Shown piece after piece: positions 55,722 to 63,953 of a DNA stretch of 64,000 nucleotides. The notes beneath the pieces were generated by a model. The model saw nothing but the letters and a program-made list of their open reading frames with translations. It was not told the origin of the DNA and made no database searches. The stretch is from an uncultured Bacteroidales bacterium (GTDB lineage Bacteria; Bacteroidota; Bacteroidia; Bacteroidales; UBA932). Both the position numbers and the translations under genes were made by a program. The stretch is from positions 22,480 through 86,479 of the forward strand of contig CALVAG010000009.1 of the NCBI GenBank assembly GCA_944325445.1. The letters are read 5' to 3'. Position 1 is the first letter of the stretch. Each line of letters begins with the position of its first letter.

Positions 55722-57395
55722 ATGGCAGACGAGAAGATAATATTTTCGATGAACGGGGTAAGGAAAATACTCCCGTCGAGCAATAAGGTTATATTGAAAG
55801 ATATATACCTCTCATTTTTTTATGGGGCGAAAATAGGGATTATAGGATTGAACGGTTCGGGAAAATCCACGCTCATGAAGATTATTGCAGGAATAGACAA
55901 TGCTTATGACGGAGAGGTCGTTTTCTCTCCCGGATACAGTGTCGGCTATCTTGAACAGGAACCGAAACTTGACGATAACAAAACCGTCAGGGAGGTTGTA
56001 CAGGAAGGAGTTCAGGATGTGGTGGATTTAATGAAGGAATATGAGATGGTCAATGCCCGTTTTATGGAGCCCATGAGCGATGAGCAGATGAACAAACTTA
56101 TAGAGTATCAGGGAGAACTGACAGATAAGATAGAGAGTGTGAACGGTTGGGAGCTGGACTCGAAACTGGAGCGGGCTATGGATGCGCTCATGTGCCCGGA
56201 ACCGGATGTGCCCGTGAAAAACCTGAGCGGAGGCGAACGGCGCAGGGTGGCGTTGTGCAGGCTGCTTTTGCAGGAACCGGACGTATTGCTTCTCGATGAG
56301 CCTACGAACCATCTCGATACGGAGAGTATCCAATGGCTGGAGGCTCATTTGAAACAGTATAAAGGTACGGTTATAGCCGTAACGCACGACCGTTATTTCC
56401 TGGATAATGTGGCCGGCTGGATTCTGGAACTCGACAGGGGAGAAGGTATTCCGTGGAAAGGAAATTACTCTTCATGGCTGGAACAGAAGGCAAAGAGACT
56501 CGAGACCGAGGAGAAGCAGGAGAGCAAGCGCCGGAAAACTCTTGAAAGAGAGTTGGAATGGGTGAGGATGGCTCCCAAGGCCCGTCATGCGAAATCAAAG
56601 GCAAGACTTTCTGCATATGAAAAGATGATGAATGAGGATGGCAGGCAGAAGGAGGAGCGTCTGGAAATATTCATCCCTAACGGTCCCCGTTTGGGAGATA
56701 AGGTAATAGAGGCCGCAGGCGTGGCCAAGGGGTATGGCGACAGGGTTCTGTTCGAGGATTTGAATTTCAAGTTGCCGCCTGCAGGCATAGTGGGAGTCAT
56801 AGGACCTAACGGTGCAGGAAAAACGACTCTGTTCAGATTGATAATGGGGTATGAAAAACCTGACAAGGGCGAGTTTTCGGTGGGCCCTACCGTAAAGATA
56901 GCCTATATAGACCAGCAGCATAAACAGATAGATCCAGATAAAACGGTCTATCAGACAATTGCCGAAAATTCGGAGTTTATAAAGCTCGGAAACAGGGAGG
57001 TGAATGCAAGAGCCTATGTTTCCCGCTTCAATTTTTCCGGTGCAGACCAGGAGAAGAAATGCGGGGTATTGAGCGGAGGAGAGCGGAACAGGCTGCATCT
57101 TGCCCTGACTCTCAAGGAGGAGGCCAATGTGCTTCTGCTCGATGAGCCTACAAACGATGTGGATGTAAATACCATAAGGGCGTTGGAAGAGGGATTGGAG
57201 AACTTTGCCGGCTGTGCCGTAGTGATATCGCACGACAGATGGTTCCTCGACAGGATATGCACCCATATCCTTGCTTTCGAGGGGGATTCCAAAGTCTACT
57301 TCTATGAGGGCACCTATTCGGAATATGAAGAGAACAAAAAGATGCGCCTCGGGGAGGTGGAGCCCAAGAGATTCAGGTATAAGAAACTTATATAA
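55722..57395 (+). CDS. ettA: EttA, energy-dependent translational throttle (ABC-F ATPase)
   Basis: A 557-residue ABC-F protein from the ATG at 55722, which gives the family start MADEKIIFSMNGVRK. It has two ATP-binding domains: the first with IGLNGSGKST (41-50) and LSGGERRRVALCRLL, the second with IGPNGAGKTT and LSGGERNRLHLALTL. Both Walker B boxes read LLDEPTN. EttA binds the ribosomal E site and gates the first peptide bond by ATP level. The longer reading frame back to 55215 would add an HTH domain. TATCTTTA at 55698-55705, one mismatch from the consensus, may be the native promoter. The end overlaps trkA by 8 bases. Confidence 0.93.
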   Translation: MADEKIIFSMNGVRKILPSSNKVILKDIYLSFFYGAKIGIIGLNGSGKSTLMKIIAGIDNAYDGEVVFSPGYSVGYLEQEPKLDDNKTVREVVQEGVQDVVDLMKEYEMVNARFMEPMSDEQMNKLIEYQGELTDKIESVNGWELDSKLERAMDALMCPEPDVPVKNLSGGERRRVALCRLLLQEPDVLLLDEPTNHLDTESIQWLEAHLKQYKGTVIAVTHDRYFLDNVAGWILELDRGEGIPWKGNYSSWLEQKAKRLETEEKQESKRRKTLERELEWVRMAPKARHAKSKARLSAYEKMMNEDGRQKEERLEIFIPNGPRLGDKVIEAAGVAKGYGDRVLFEDLNFKLPPAGIVGVIGPNGAGKTTLFRLIMGYEKPDKGEFSVGPTVKIAYIDQQHKQIDPDKTVYQTIAENSEFIKLGNREVNARAYVSRFNFSGADQEKKCGVLSGGERNRLHLALTLKEEANVLLLDEPTNDVDVNTIRALEEGLENFAGCAVVISHDRWFLDRICTHILAFEGDSKVYFYEGTYSEYEENKKMRLGEVEPKRFRYKKLI

Positions 57396-58740
57396 AGAAT
57401 TTGTTCACTTTTGAGAGCACCTGCGGCAGAGCGAATACCACGACTCTGTCGTATGGTTTTATTATGTTGTAAGGGTTGGCGATAAAACTTTCGTTTCCCC
57501 TTATGATTCCGCCGATTATAGCCTCTTTCGGAAATTTGAGGTCTTTGATGGCCCCCTTTGTTATCAGGCTGTCGGGATTTACTATGAATTCCAGAACTTC
57601 TGCATCGGAACCGTTAAGACACTTTATTGAACGCACTTTGTTGCTCAAGGTGAAACGGAATATTCGGCTTGCCGTAATGAGTTTCTTATTTATTACGGCA
57701 TCTACCCCCATCTCCTCCGCAAGTTTTATATATTCGATGTTTTCAACCTCTGCAATTGTTTTGGGCACACCTATCCTTTTTGCAATTACGCACGAAAGGA
57801 TATTGGCTTCGGAGCTGCCTGTCACTGCCACGAAAGCATCGAAATCCTTGACATCCTCCTCCAGCAGCAGGTCTGTATTGGTACAGTCTCCGTTTACAAT
57901 AAGGGATTTCGACAGTACTTCGGCCAGATATTCGCAGCGTTCTCTCTTCTTTTCTATAATCTTTATAAGTTCGACGCTGCTCTCCATCCGGGATGCGAGC
58001 ATCTGGCCTATCCTGCCGCCTCCCATAATCATCAGCTTCTTTATGTCTATATCCATTTTGCCGGAGAATTTCATGGCCTCTTTCGCCCCCTCTTTGGTAC
58101 AGATTACAAAGACCAGGTCTTTCTCCATAAAGCGTGTCTCCTTATCGGGGATTATGGTTACGTCGTTTCTGGCGATTGCAACGGTTTTGTACGGGGTGTA
58201 GCTCTCTCCGGTGAGCATGTCCTCTACCTTCTTGTCTATAAGCGGGGCGCCGTCGTCCAGCCTGAAAACGACCATCTGCAATTTTCCTCTGGTAAACTCC
58301 ATGAATTCGGTCGTGCCGCTCTTTTTAAGGAGTTCCGATATCTCAAAGGCCGCGCTCTTTTCGGGGTAAAATAACAGGTCTATTCCAAGTTCAGTGAAGA
58401 GAAGTTTGTTCTCGTACTGCATGTATTCGTCATTATTTATACGGGCAGTCACTTTCTTGCTCCCCATCTGTTTTGCAAGAAGGGCGCTTATGATGTTTAC
58501 ATCCTGTTTTTGCGCAGGGCTGACAGCTATGAAAAGGTCTGCATCTGCAACTCCCGCCTGTTGCAGCGTCTCAATCGATGTGGGATCTCCCAATACGGTT
58601 ATGACATCTGTTATCTGCGAAAGATTGTTGAGATGCTCCTCACTGTTGTCTATGATTGTAAGGTCGTTGGAGGAGTCATTCCCGAGCATTTTAGCCAAAT
58701 GGCTGCCCACCTCCCCGGCACCTGCAATAATAATTTTCAT
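57388..58740 (-). CDS. trkA: TrkA, Trk potassium-uptake regulatory subunit
   Basis: A 450-residue cytoplasmic protein with two RCK modules. The dinucleotide motifs are IIAGAGEVGSHLAKML (residues 3-18) and IMGGGRIGQMLASRM (about 237-251), each followed by a TrkA_C domain. It binds NAD(H) or ATP and gates a TrkH-type channel. trkH would be expected downstream in an operon, but the gene ends convergent with ettA, so trkH is elsewhere. A perfect -7 box is 33 bases upstream of the start. Confidence 0.95.
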   Translation of the reverse strand: MKIIIAGAGEVGSHLAKMLGNDSSNDLTIIDNSEEHLNNLSQITDVITVLGDPTSIETLQQAGVADADLFIAVSPAQKQDVNIISALLAKQMGSKKVTARINNDEYMQYENKLLFTELGIDLLFYPEKSAAFEISELLKKSGTTEFMEFTRGKLQMVVFRLDDGAPLIDKKVEDMLTGESYTPYKTVAIARNDVTIIPDKETRFMEKDLVFVICTKEGAKEAMKFSGKMDIDIKKLMIMGGGRIGQMLASRMESSVELIKIIEKKRERCEYLAEVLSKSLIVNGDCTNTDLLLEEDVKDFDAFVAVTGSSEANILSCVIAKRIGVPKTIAEVENIEYIKLAEEMGVDAVINKKLITASRIFRFTLSNKVRSIKCLNGSDAEVLEFIVNPDSLITKGAIKDLKFPKEAIIGGIIRGNESFIANPYNIIKPYDRVVVFALPQVLSKVNKFFI

Positions 58741-58773
58741 AGCGTTTCCTGTTTATAAGAATATCCGTTGCGA

Positions 58774-58781
58774 CAAATGTA
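58774..58781 (-). promoter_or_regulatory. -7 promoter box (TACATTTG) of trkA
   Basis: Perfect TAnnTTTG on the minus strand, 33 bases before the trkA start. Confidence 0.6.
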
Positions 58782-58801
58782 GAAAAAAAATGAAAACTAT
58801 G

Positions 58802-58809
58802 TAATTTTG
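58802..58809 (+). promoter_or_regulatory. -7 promoter box (TAATTTTG) of the UvrA-like gene
   Basis: Perfect TAnnTTTG, 27 bases before the ATG at 58837; it overlaps the TTG of a longer frame and argues against that start. Confidence 0.6.
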
Positions 58810-58836
58810 TCGGGTAATTTGAAAGTATATTGGAGT

Positions 58837-61332
58837 ATGGCTGAAGAGAGCGGAATCCCGGAAAGGATAATCGTGCGCGGTGCAAAGGTGCATAACCTTA
58901 AAAATATTGACGTTGAGGTCCCTTTGAATAAAATCGTGGGTATAGCGGGAGTCTCCGGTTCGGGCAAATCCTCCCTTGCATTGGGTGTCTTGTATGCAGA
59001 GGGGTCGAGACGTTATCTCGAGTCGCTCTCCACCTATACCAGACGCAGGATGACACAGGCTGCAAGAGCCGATGTAGATGAGGTGCTTTATGTTCCCGCT
59101 TCGCTGGCGATGCACCAGCGTCCGGGCATTCCCGGCATACGCAGCACTTTCGGCACAGGTACGGAGCTGCTGAACAGTTTGCGCCTTATCTATTCGCGTC
59201 TTGCCAGTCATCGCTGTCCAAACGGCCATTATCTGCAGCCGTCGCTTAGTGTGGCCGCAGGCCGGGAGCTTGTTTGTCCGGAATGCGGCGCCCGCTTTTT
59301 TGCCCCGTCTGCGGAAGAGCTTTCGTTCAACAGTCAGGGGGCATGTCCCGCATGCGAGGGAACGGGGACAGTGCGCAGGGTGGACGAGTCTACTCTGGTG
59401 CCGGATGAAAGCCTTACGATAGAGCAGGGAGCCGTTGCTCCGTGGAATACTCTCATGTGGTCTCTGATGGTTGATGTCTGCCGCGAAATGGGAGTGCGTA
59501 CAAATGTTCCGTTCAATACTCTTACTCCTCGGGAGAGGGAGATAGTCTTCCACGGCCCGGCAGTAAAAAAGCATATTTTTTATAAGGCAAAAAATTCGAA
59601 TCAGGCAGGGGAACTCGATTTTACCTATTATAATGCTGTCTATACGGTAGAGAATGCACTTGCAAAGGTCAAGGACGAGAAGGGTATGAAACGGGTTGAG
59701 AAGTTCCTGAAGATGGAGGAGTGCCCGGATTGCGGCGGGTCGCGGCTTTCCGATGCCGCCAGAGCGCCTCTGGTACGGGGAATATCTTTGGCGGAGGCCT
59801 GTAAAATGACATTGAACGAACTTGTGGTGTGGGTCGGGAAGATTCCGGATTCCTTGCCGCAGGAGATGAGACAGATGGCTGAAAGCATTTGTGAATCGTT
59901 CTTCGATGTTTCGCGGCGGCTGCTGGATTTGGGAGTGGGTTATCTGAGTCTCGACCGTGCAGCTTCAACGCTTTCAACAGGGGAGAGGCAGCGCATGCAA
60001 TTGGCCCGTGCCGTCAGAAACCGTACTACCGGTGTGCTTTATGTATTGGATGAACCTTCGATAGGGCTTCATCCGGCAAATATGGCAGGGCTGTCCGGAG
60101 TTATGAAGGATCTGATAGCGGACGGAAATTCCGTGGTGCTGGTAGATCATGATACGCAGATACTGTCGGAATCCGACTATGTGATAGAGATGGGGCCCGG
60201 AGCAGGTTCGGAAGGAGGCCGGGTCCTGGCTTGCGGCACCGTGAATGAGATTGGAAATAATCCTGTTTCCAAGATAGGCCCCTTCCTTTCAGGCAAGGCC
60301 GGGATTGCAGTCAGGGAGAAATGTCCGGTAAAGGCTCTTTTTTCCAATGGCAGGATCAGTCTTTCCACCGGTGCTATCCATACCGTAAAGCCATTGGAGG
60401 TGGATATACCTAAAGGCCGGCTTACTGTCGTTACGGGAGTTTCGGGTTCCGGAAAAACCACCATGGTCCTGGAGAGCCTTATTCCTGGTTTAAGGGCCCG
60501 AATCGCCGGGGAACCCCTGCCTGAACATGTCAGGAGTGTCGAAAGTGGCGGAGTTACGCAGGTGAAACTTATAGATGCTTCTCCCATAGGAATCAACGTA
60601 CGTTCTACAGTCGCAACCTACGCGAATGTGCATGATGAATTGCGTAAAGTCTATGCAAAGACACCCGATGCAAAGGCTGCCGGTTATAAGGATGGCGATT
60701 TTTCCTACAATACGGGGCGTTTGCGCTGTCCGAATTGCGACGGGACGGGTGTTATAAATCTCGATGTGCAGTTTTTACCCGATGTCGTTATACCGTGCCC
60801 TGAATGCAGGGGCTCAAGATATGCGAAGGCGGCTTCTCTTGTCCGCCGTGTGAACAGGGAGGGCAGAAGCTATTCGTTGCCTGAACTTATGGATATGGAT
60901 GTAAGTAGCGCCCTGAATGCGTGTGAAGACCTGAAAAATGTAAGGCAGCGGCTGCAGGTGCTTAAAGACTTGGGGCTGGGGTATCTTACTTTGGGTGAGG
61001 AGACTCCCGGGCTTTCGGGAGGAGAGGCGCAGCGCCTGAAACTTGCCAGCGAAATGGGGCGCGGCCAGGAGTGTTCCATGTTTGTTTTCGATGAGCCTAC
61101 CATAGGTCTTCACCCTTCGGATGTACAGACGCTTCTGCGTGTATTCCAGAGTCTTGTGGAGCACGGCGCAACGGTTGTTGTTATCGAGCACGACCTCGAT
61201 GTCATCCGCAATGCAGACTATATCATAGATATGGGGCCGGGTGGAGGTGACGAGGGCGGAACCATTGTAGCCGCAGGCACTCCAGAATCGATAAAAAGCA
61301 GCCCGGCCAGCATAACGGGCAGGTTTATCTGA
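58837..61332 (+). CDS. UvrA-like ABC ATPase, short form
   Basis: An 831-residue protein of the UvrA family, about 110 residues shorter than nucleotide-excision UvrA. The first Walker A is GVSGSGKSS (38-46), the second GVSGSGKTT near residue 535; signatures are LSTGERQRMQLARAV and LSGGEAQRLKLA. Zinc-binding Cys pairs are kept (CPECG, CPACEGTG, CPNCDGTG, CPECRGS). Only about 30 residues separate CPNGH from CPECG, where canonical UvrA carries the UvrB-binding domain, so that domain is mostly absent. Related short forms include drug-resistance UvrA homologues. Its role is probably not classical repair with UvrB. Confidence 0.88.
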   Translation: MAEESGIPERIIVRGAKVHNLKNIDVEVPLNKIVGIAGVSGSGKSSLALGVLYAEGSRRYLESLSTYTRRRMTQAARADVDEVLYVPASLAMHQRPGIPGIRSTFGTGTELLNSLRLIYSRLASHRCPNGHYLQPSLSVAAGRELVCPECGARFFAPSAEELSFNSQGACPACEGTGTVRRVDESTLVPDESLTIEQGAVAPWNTLMWSLMVDVCREMGVRTNVPFNTLTPREREIVFHGPAVKKHIFYKAKNSNQAGELDFTYYNAVYTVENALAKVKDEKGMKRVEKFLKMEECPDCGGSRLSDAARAPLVRGISLAEACKMTLNELVVWVGKIPDSLPQEMRQMAESICESFFDVSRRLLDLGVGYLSLDRAASTLSTGERQRMQLARAVRNRTTGVLYVLDEPSIGLHPANMAGLSGVMKDLIADGNSVVLVDHDTQILSESDYVIEMGPGAGSEGGRVLACGTVNEIGNNPVSKIGPFLSGKAGIAVREKCPVKALFSNGRISLSTGAIHTVKPLEVDIPKGRLTVVTGVSGSGKTTMVLESLIPGLRARIAGEPLPEHVRSVESGGVTQVKLIDASPIGINVRSTVATYANVHDELRKVYAKTPDAKAAGYKDGDFSYNTGRLRCPNCDGTGVINLDVQFLPDVVIPCPECRGSRYAKAASLVRRVNREGRSYSLPELMDMDVSSALNACEDLKNVRQRLQVLKDLGLGYLTLGEETPGLSGGEAQRLKLASEMGRGQECSMFVFDEPTIGLHPSDVQTLLRVFQSLVEHGATVVVIEHDLDVIRNADYIIDMGPGGGDEGGTIVAAGTPESIKSSPASITGRFI

Positions 61333-61369
61333 CTCCGTATGGGTGGCCGGGCACGTGATGCATATTTCT

Positions 61370-61756
61370 CTATGGTTTCAGCGCCTTTACGGAGTCGGCC
61401 GCAAGCAGAATTGCAGTGACGGCCATTACGGGAAGAATTACAAGCTGCACCGGATTGAATCCTATTATCAGTTCCAGCATGTGCAGGATGCAAAACAGGG
61501 CTATAAAGAGAGCGAGAACGGCATTTACAATCCGTGCCGTTCTGGATGAAAAGTAAAGCATGCAAATCATTCCTGCAACAGGAATGAGATAACTTACCGT
61601 CATCATGAATAACAGCATGCCTGCAGGTGCTTTACCGGTTTCGGATATGGAGATGTTTTCACTCCAGAAAAGCGGCATCAAATCTGCCAGACTGTGGATA
61701 GCGAAGCCGCCGATTATAGATGCCCACAAAAACAGTATTCGCCTTTTCCGTTCCAT
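61370..61756 (-). CDS. Small multi-spanning membrane protein, unknown function
   Basis: A 128-residue protein beginning MERKRRILFLWASIIGG, with four predicted transmembrane segments: about 6-25, 43-63, 70-90 and 97-118. No family was recognised. A perfect promoter box lies 25 bases upstream, and the basic N-terminus suggests it stays cytoplasmic. It is a single gene, convergent with the UvrA-like gene (37 bases apart). Confidence 0.65.
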   Translation of the reverse strand: MERKRRILFLWASIIGGFAIHSLADLMPLFWSENISISETGKAPAGMLLFMMTVSYLIPVAGMICMLYFSSRTARIVNAVLALFIALFCILHMLELIIGFNPVQLVILPVMAVTAILLAADSVKALKP

Positions 61757-61780
61757 ATATGAGATGTTTTGATTGCATGA

Positions 61781-61788
61781 CAAAGTTA
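61781..61788 (-). promoter_or_regulatory. -7 promoter box (TAACTTTG) of the small membrane protein
   Basis: Perfect TAnnTTTG on the minus strand; it supports the start at 61756 over the longer frame to 61801. Confidence 0.6.
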
Positions 61789-61854
61789 TGATATCATGCA
61801 ACGGCGGACAATACTCATTTGTAGGTAAAATTATACCGTTTTGCCCTGTACTTC

Positions 61855-62283
61855 CTAAACCATGGAGAGCAGCGAATTGTCGTCGAGTGTCTGGAGCCCC
61901 TTTTCCGTTATGACCTCTTCTGTCTTTTGAGGATTGTCTGTCCTGAATATCAGTATCCCTTTTCCGGAGAGCATGAAGGAGTAGAGGTACGATATGCTTA
62001 TGCCGGCTTTGCTGAGCAGACGGACGGCATCGGCAGCCCTGCCAGGTATATTGTCCAGTTCTATTGCGAAAACGTCCGAAACGTTTGCAGAGATACCGGC
62101 CTGTTTCAATGTCTCGAGGGCACGCGAAGGTTCGGAGCAGATGATGCGGTAGATTCCGTATTCCACGGTGTCTGAGATGGTAGAGGCGATAAGCTGGATT
62201 CCGGCCTCCTTGAACAAATCGAGCACCTTGAGAAGCGTGCCGGATTTGTTCTCCACGAAAATTGATATTTGTTGTACCGTCAT
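61855..62283 (-). CDS. Tandem ACT-domain protein
   Basis: A 142-residue protein with two ACT domains (about 2-68 and 70-138): VQQISIFVENKSGTLLKVLD at the start and FAIELDNIPGRAADAVRLL in the second. ACT domains bind amino acids. Such a gene typically accompanies phenylacetate-CoA ligase and indolepyruvate ferredoxin oxidoreductase in anaerobes, where it may sense an aromatic or branched amino acid. It is 5 bases downstream of the ligase gene, so they are co-transcribed. Confidence 0.9.
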   Translation of the reverse strand: MTVQQISIFVENKSGTLLKVLDLFKEAGIQLIASTISDTVEYGIYRIICSEPSRALETLKQAGISANVSDVFAIELDNIPGRAADAVRLLSKAGISISYLYSFMLSGKGILIFRTDNPQKTEEVITEKGLQTLDDNSLLSMV

Positions 62284-62288
62284 GGCTT

Positions 62289-63599
62289 TTATATTAATGT
62301 TTTACGTAAATCCTTTACACGTATCGCCTTTCCTTCCTGTTTGGGGAGCGAGCCCTTTGAAACGAGGCGGACAATCGGTGTGATCAGTATCTCGTCTTTC
62401 AGTTGTCTTGTGATCTCTTTGGTCAGCGCCTGAAGACGGTGGTAGTCGTCCGAGAACTCTTTCAGTTCTACTTCTACGGTCATAAGGTCGTTGGCCTCTT
62501 CGTTGGTAAGCGTAATGAGGTAATCGTTCCCAAGTTCTGGGAACTGCATCAATATAGTCTCTATCTGGATAGGGAAGATGTTCACCCCTTTGAGAATCAT
62601 CATGTCGTCGCTTCTGCCCTTCATCCTGTCGAGACGCTTGTGATGCCGTCCGCACGGGCATGATCCGGGGAGAATACGGGTAAGGTCCCGTGTGCGGTAG
62701 CGCAGCAGAGGCATGGCTTCACGGTTGATGGTCGTAAGCACGAGTTCTCCGATCTCGCCATCCTTGACCGGTTCGAGCGTATCCGGATTTACAATCTCGA
62801 CTATATAGTAGTCTTCCCAGATATGCAGGCCGTTCTGTTCCTGACATTCAAAGGCTACGCCGGGTCCGCACATCTCCGACATTCCGAACGAGTTGTATGC
62901 CTTTACACCGAGCATCTTCTCGATGCGCCGTCTTTGCTCTTCCGAATGCGGCTCCGCTCCGATAATCAGCGTGTGCAGCCTGGTGTCGCGGCGCGGGTCT
63001 ATTCCCATCTCCTCCATTACTTCGTAGAGCCTTCCTGCATAACTGGGAATGGCATGGAGGGCGGTTGTCCCGAAATCGGTGATGAATTTTATCTGCCTTT
63101 TCGTATTTCCGGCTGCGGCCGGTACCGTGAGCATTCCGAGACGTTCCGCACCGTACTGGAATCCGAGCCCGCCGGTGAACATGCCGTATCCCGACGAGTT
63201 CTGGAAAATGTCGCCTGGGCGCAGGCCTACCATATAGAGGCATCTGGCTACGGCATTTGCCCATTCATCCAGATCTTTTTGCGTATGCAGTATGACTGTA
63301 GGAGTGCCTGTCGTTCCGCTTGAAGAGTGCAGGCGCACTACCTGGCTCAAGGGGACTGTGGACATTTTGAACGGGTAGCTCTCGCGCAAATCCTGTTTTG
63401 TCGTAAACGGGATTTTGTACAGGTCCGACAGTGAGCGTATATCGTCAGGGGTGATATTGTTTTCGGCAAAACGCTTTCTGTAAAATTCGGTATTCATGCA
63501 GCGGTTTACCGTCTTTTTCAGGCGCTCCAGTTGCAGAACTTCTATCTCCGACCGTGTGAGTTTTTCAAATTCAGGGTGCAGGTACATGATGTCTTTCAT
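62289..63599 (-). CDS. Phenylacetate-CoA ligase
   Basis: A 436-residue adenylate-forming enzyme that makes aryl-acetyl-CoA with ATP. It has the AMP-binding P-loop HSSSGTTGTPT (91-101), the GAEPHSEEQRRR segment, SFGMSEMCGPG, and the C-terminal KGRSDDMMILKGVNIFP hinge region. In anaerobes it acts on phenylacetate or indoleacetate made from aromatic amino acids. The ATG at 63599 is chosen over 63617 because it begins the family N-terminus MKDIMYLHPEFE. A TAACTTCG box (minus strand, 63691-63698) is a possible promoter. Confidence 0.93.
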   Translation of the reverse strand: MKDIMYLHPEFEKLTRSEIEVLQLERLKKTVNRCMNTEFYRKRFAENNITPDDIRSLSDLYKIPFTTKQDLRESYPFKMSTVPLSQVVRLHSSSGTTGTPTVILHTQKDLDEWANAVARCLYMVGLRPGDIFQNSSGYGMFTGGLGFQYGAERLGMLTVPAAAGNTKRQIKFITDFGTTALHAIPSYAGRLYEVMEEMGIDPRRDTRLHTLIIGAEPHSEEQRRRIEKMLGVKAYNSFGMSEMCGPGVAFECQEQNGLHIWEDYYIVEIVNPDTLEPVKDGEIGELVLTTINREAMPLLRYRTRDLTRILPGSCPCGRHHKRLDRMKGRSDDMMILKGVNIFPIQIETILMQFPELGNDYLITLTNEEANDLMTVEVELKEFSDDYHRLQALTKEITRQLKDEILITPIVRLVSKGSLPKQEGKAIRVKDLRKTLI

Positions 63600-63746
63600 T
63601 TTAGTTCCGGCTTGCAATCAGGTTGCGCCCGGCATGCATCAGATGAATTCCTGTGCTGCACCCGGCGGCGGCAAATTGCAATAACCATCGCGAAGTTATG
63701 AAAAAAAGAGACATGAAGCGGAACTTGTGTATATAATCCTGCAGCC

Positions 63747-63777
63747 TTTTGCGCAAAGAAACCGCGCTGTCTGAGGC
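63747..63777. repeat. 31-base direct repeat, copy 1
   Basis: Contains TTTGCGCAAA (a perfect 10-base palindrome) and ends in CTGTCTGAGGC. It matches 63923-63953 at 27 of 31 positions. Confidence 0.8.
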
Positions 63778-63884
63778 CATAAAACACTGGCGCGGCAAAC
63801 AAGTTTCTGTTGTCTGTCGCGCCGATATTTTATCTTTACCTATCTGAAGAGTGTTAGTATTCGTCTTCGTTGAAGAAATTTATC

Positions 63885-63903
63885 TATATTGATTATCAAT
63901 ATA
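63885..63903. promoter_or_regulatory. AT-rich palindrome, possible operator
   Basis: TATATTGAT (63885-63893) and ATCAATATA (63895-63903) form a perfect 9-bp inverted repeat around one T. ATTATGCAATAAT follows immediately as a second palindrome. Operator, origin-like or cruciform roles are possible; no gene downstream is visible in the window. Confidence 0.4.
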
Positions 63904-63922
63904 TTATGCAATAATCAATAAA

Positions 63923-63953
63923 ATTTGCGCAAACAAACCGCACCGTCTGAGGC
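63923..63953. repeat. 31-base direct repeat, copy 2
   Basis: Second copy, 176 bases from the first; again begins with TTTGCGCAAA and ends in CCGTCTGAGGC. Confidence 0.8.

Noticed and set aside
57476..58201. 241-codon plus-strand frame opposite trkA
   Set aside because: Ser/Ile-rich antisense frame with no motif; trkA has clear RCK motifs on the other strand.
63596..63802. Small minus-strand genes of 65-68 codons at the right edge
   Set aside because: They overlap each other in two frames, include the direct repeat, and show no signal peptide, family or clear start.
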